This document shows, piece by piece, positions 61,734 to 64,000 of a DNA stretch of 64,000 nt. A program made the translations under genes and the position numbers. Positions within the stretch are counted from its first letter, which is position 1. Every line of letters begins with the position of its first letter. The stretch is from Bacteroidales bacterium (GTDB taxonomy: Bacteria > Bacteroidota > Bacteroidia > Bacteroidales > UBA6680), in contig JAOARD010000067.1 in NCBI GenBank assembly GCA_025210735.1, positions 1 through 64,000 on the forward strand. The letters are read 5' to 3'. A model generated the notes under the pieces. That model worked only from the letters and a program-made list of their open reading frames with translations, was not told where the DNA came from and did not search any database.

Positions 61734-63527
61734 TTACATACGTTCCGGCACCTCTATACCCATAAGATCCAGACCGCGTTTTACCACCTCTCCTAACTGA
61801 GCTGACAGCTGCAGACGGAATATTCTTGTAGTTTCATCTTCCTCGTTAAGTATATAGTAGTCGTGATAATACTGGTTATACTCTTTAACAAGATCATAAA
61901 TGTAATTTGCCAGTTGCGCAGGACTATGGTTTTTCCATGCATCCTTAACCTGTGTTTCAAATGAGTTAAGTTGCTTAATAATCTCTATCTCCTTGGCATT
62001 AACAGCGTATCCGCTAACAACCTCATTTGGTATCTCAATACCACGTTCAGCAGCTTTTCTCTTTAACGATTGAATACGTGCGTAGGTATACTGTATAAAC
62101 GGCCCGGTATTACCATTAAAATCTATCGATTCACGAGGATTAAAGGTCATGTTCTTACGAGGATCAACCTTAAGTATAAAATATTTAAGGGCTCCAAGAC
62201 CAATAATTCTGTATATATTCTCCTTCTCAGCAACAGAGTATCCTTCAAGTTTTCCGTTCTCTTCAGACATCTCACGTGCTGTATTTATCATTGTATCTAT
62301 AAGATCATCGGCGTCAACAACAGTTCCCTCTCTTGATTTCATTTTACCCTCTGGTAACTCAACCATTCCGTATGATAGGTGATAAAGCTTATCTGCCCAT
62401 TCATAACCAAGTTTACCAAGTATTAATGACAACACCTGAAAATGGTAGTTTTGCTCGTTACCAACAACGTATATCATATCCTCAAAGCCAAAGTCATCAT
62501 GTCTGATCTCAGCAGTACCAATATCCTGAGTCATATATACCGATGTCCCATCAGCTCTAAGAAGTAGTTTTTCATCTAATCCATCTGATTCAAGGTTTGC
62601 CCAAACAGATCCGTTATCTTTTTTATGGAACACACCTTTATCAAGTCCTTCAAGAACACTCTTTTTACCTAGTTTATAGGTATCAGACTCATAATAAATC
62701 TTATCAAAGTCAACTCCCAAACGCTTATAGGTTACATCAAATCCATCGTAAACCCAGCCGTTCATAGTACGCCAAAGCTCATTAACCTCATGGTCTCCAG
62801 CCTCCCATTTACGTAACATCTCTTGCGCTTCAAGCATAAGAGGTGCACTCTTTTTTGCGTCGTCTTCACTTTGACCCTCAGCAACCAAAGCAGCAATCTC
62901 TTTTTTATACTCCTTGTCAAACTTTACATAGTAATCACCTACCAGATGATCACCTTTTTTTCCTGTAGATTCAGGAGTTTCGCTGTTGCCAAACTTCTGC
63001 CATGCAAGCATACTCTTACAAATATGTATACCTCTGTCGTTAACAATATTTGTTTTAACAACACGCTTCTTATTGGCAGCTGCAATCTTTGCTATTGAGT
63101 ATCCTAACAGGTTATTTCTGATATGTCCTAAATGCAAAGGTTTGTTTGTATTAGGCGATGAATACTCTATCATTACAACAGGGTCTGTATCTTCAGCAAA
63201 CGAAAGACCAAAGTTATCATCTTTACTAATGTTATTCAGCTGATTAACCCAGTATTTTGCATCAATTACAACATTAAGAAATCCTTTAATAACATTGTAA
63301 TCAGATATTATATCAAGATTTGTCTTAAGATAGTTTCCTAAATCTTCAGCTGTTTGTTCAGGCGATTTTCGTGACAAGCGCAGTAACGGAAAAACCACAA
63401 CAGTAACATCACCCTCTACATCCTTTCGGGTCATCTGTAACTGTATCATCTTATCATCAACCTCCTGGTTGTATAACTCCTTTACCGCATCTTTTAACGA
63501 TGCCACAATTAACAAATCAGCACTCAT
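61734..63527 (-). CDS. argS: Arginyl-tRNA synthetase
   Basis: 597 residues, class I. The HIGH motif is HLGH (132-135) in NKPLHLGHIRNN and the KMSKS position reads GKMKSREGT. The N-terminal ArgN domain and the C-terminal anticodon-binding DALR domain (NYIYDLVKEYNQYYHDYYIL) are present. It charges tRNA-Arg. Monocistronic. Confidence 0.97.
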   Translation of the reverse strand: MSADLLIVASLKDAVKELYNQEVDDKMIQLQMTRKDVEGDVTVVVFPLLRLSRKSPEQTAEDLGNYLKTNLDIISDYNVIKGFLNVVIDAKYWVNQLNNISKDDNFGLSFAEDTDPVVMIEYSSPNTNKPLHLGHIRNNLLGYSIAKIAAANKKRVVKTNIVNDRGIHICKSMLAWQKFGNSETPESTGKKGDHLVGDYYVKFDKEYKKEIAALVAEGQSEDDAKKSAPLMLEAQEMLRKWEAGDHEVNELWRTMNGWVYDGFDVTYKRLGVDFDKIYYESDTYKLGKKSVLEGLDKGVFHKKDNGSVWANLESDGLDEKLLLRADGTSVYMTQDIGTAEIRHDDFGFEDMIYVVGNEQNYHFQVLSLILGKLGYEWADKLYHLSYGMVELPEGKMKSREGTVVDADDLIDTMINTAREMSEENGKLEGYSVAEKENIYRIIGLGALKYFILKVDPRKNMTFNPRESIDFNGNTGPFIQYTYARIQSLKRKAAERGIEIPNEVVSGYAVNAKEIEIIKQLNSFETQVKDAWKNHSPAQLANYIYDLVKEYNQYYHDYYILNEEDETTRIFRLQLSAQLGEVVKRGLDLMGIEVPERM

Positions 63528-63717
63528 AATTAAATAATTTTCTTTCCTAAATTAATTTAGCTGACAAAGATAGTCTTTTATACCAAAAGTAGATTGCATT
63601 TTATTAACTATTACAGGTACTTTAGAGTGTATTGGCACTAAATTTTAGATAATAGGGTATATATTGAGTACAAAATAGTATTGCAACATAGTAAAACATG
63701 AATCTTATACAATAAAA

Positions 63718-63837
63718 TCAGAATAACACCTTTCCCTCTTTCTCAGCTTTTTTATCTAATGAGGAACCTATTGCCATACCAAAAAGCATTCCCATAGGTA
63801 TAAATACAGACAGGTATATAATCTCTTTTGACAACAT
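63718..63837 (-). CDS. Small membrane peptide or gene remnant
   Basis: ATG to TGA, 39 residues. LSVFIPMGMLFGMAIGSSLDKKAEKEG is membrane-like, with a charged end. The same frame runs 16 codons farther upstream to a stop at about 63885, which continues the hydrophobic pattern (VCPVPLGALVY), so it may be the tail of a decayed gene. No family known to me. Confidence 0.35.
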   Translation of the reverse strand: MLSKEIIYLSVFIPMGMLFGMAIGSSLDKKAEKEGKVLF

Positions 63838-63979
63838 ATACACTAATGCCCCTAATGGTACAGGGCAAACGCATATAAAATAATTTCAATTAAGAGTATG
63901 TAATATGTTGATATACAGGGTTGTATATTTGTTTTTGTTGTGATTTTTCTGTATATTTAACTCATAATAAGACGATTAT

Positions 63980-64000
63980 ATGAGTGATAAGGAAACAAAT
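63980..64000 (+). CDS. Possible start of a gene cut by the window end
   Basis: ATG followed by codons for SDKETN, running off the end. A TATATTTA box lies about 30 bases before it, near the -7 consensus. Too short to name. Confidence 0.25.

Noticed and set aside
1..64000. tRNA, rRNA or insertion-sequence genes
   Set aside because: No cloverleaf, rRNA-like GC-rich block or transposase reading frame was seen in any gap.

Overview
The window looks like a chromosomal segment of a low-GC member of the Bacteroidota, most likely Bacteroidales or a close relative. The evidence is a SusC/SusD pair, many lipoproteins with a short LxxC-type lipobox, Bacteroidota-type promoters (TTTG, about 20 bases, TAnnTTTG), a PiT transporter with a PhoU-like tail, and the carboxynorspermidine polyamine route. 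Genus cannot be fixed from this sequence. No rRNA, tRNA, CRISPR array, prophage or insertion-sequence transposase was seen.

Layout. 1-5.6 kb: a secreted metzincin-type metalloprotease, an Imm49-like orphan immunity gene and a small unknown gene, set among three copies of a multi-hairpin repeat. 5.6-8.1 kb: an operon of a 49-residue Cys-rich peptide, two flavodoxin/ferredoxin (EFR1-type) proteins and a MarR regulator, behind a textbook promoter with a palindrome in its spacer. 8.2-16.9 kb: housekeeping genes (phosphate transporter, carboxynorspermidine decarboxylase and dehydrogenase, XerD, pyruvate kinase with a structured leader, methionine aminopeptidase). 16.9-24.3 kb: an ECF sigma / anti-sigma-like / repeat-rich surface protein operon, a TPR-HTH regulator, and lipoproteins including a trypsin-fold protease. 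24.4-26.5 kb: a preQ1-I riboswitch ahead of a queuosine-precursor transporter and QueF. 26.6-33 kb: a lipoprotein and a SusCD pair. 33.4-42 kb: amino-acid and peptide use (FtcD, HutI, a YfcC-type transporter, a C69 dipeptidase) and a lipoprotein phosphoesterase.

42-44.8 kb is the highlight: a microviridin-type graspetide cluster with two ATP-grasp ligases and an 86-residue precursor. The precursor has a PFFAKFL leader motif and four tandem TxKxPSDxDE cores in an A-B-B-A order. The precursor and first ligase end at a strong terminator; the second ligase has its own leader. Both leaders carry related copies of a roughly 55-base element that could also encode short peptides.

45.4-57.6 kb is accessory: a Crp/Fnr regulator next to an FNR-like box, a run of small unknown proteins, a GNAT-YoaP protein, a DNA-alkylation repair protein, a retropepsin-PDZ lipoprotein, an SDR gene under an apparent MerR operator, and a small tyrosine phosphatase. 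57.6-58.6 kb is a RES-Xre toxin-antitoxin pair. 58.6-63.5 kb returns to housekeeping (folD, ffh, argS). The last 20 bases may start another gene.
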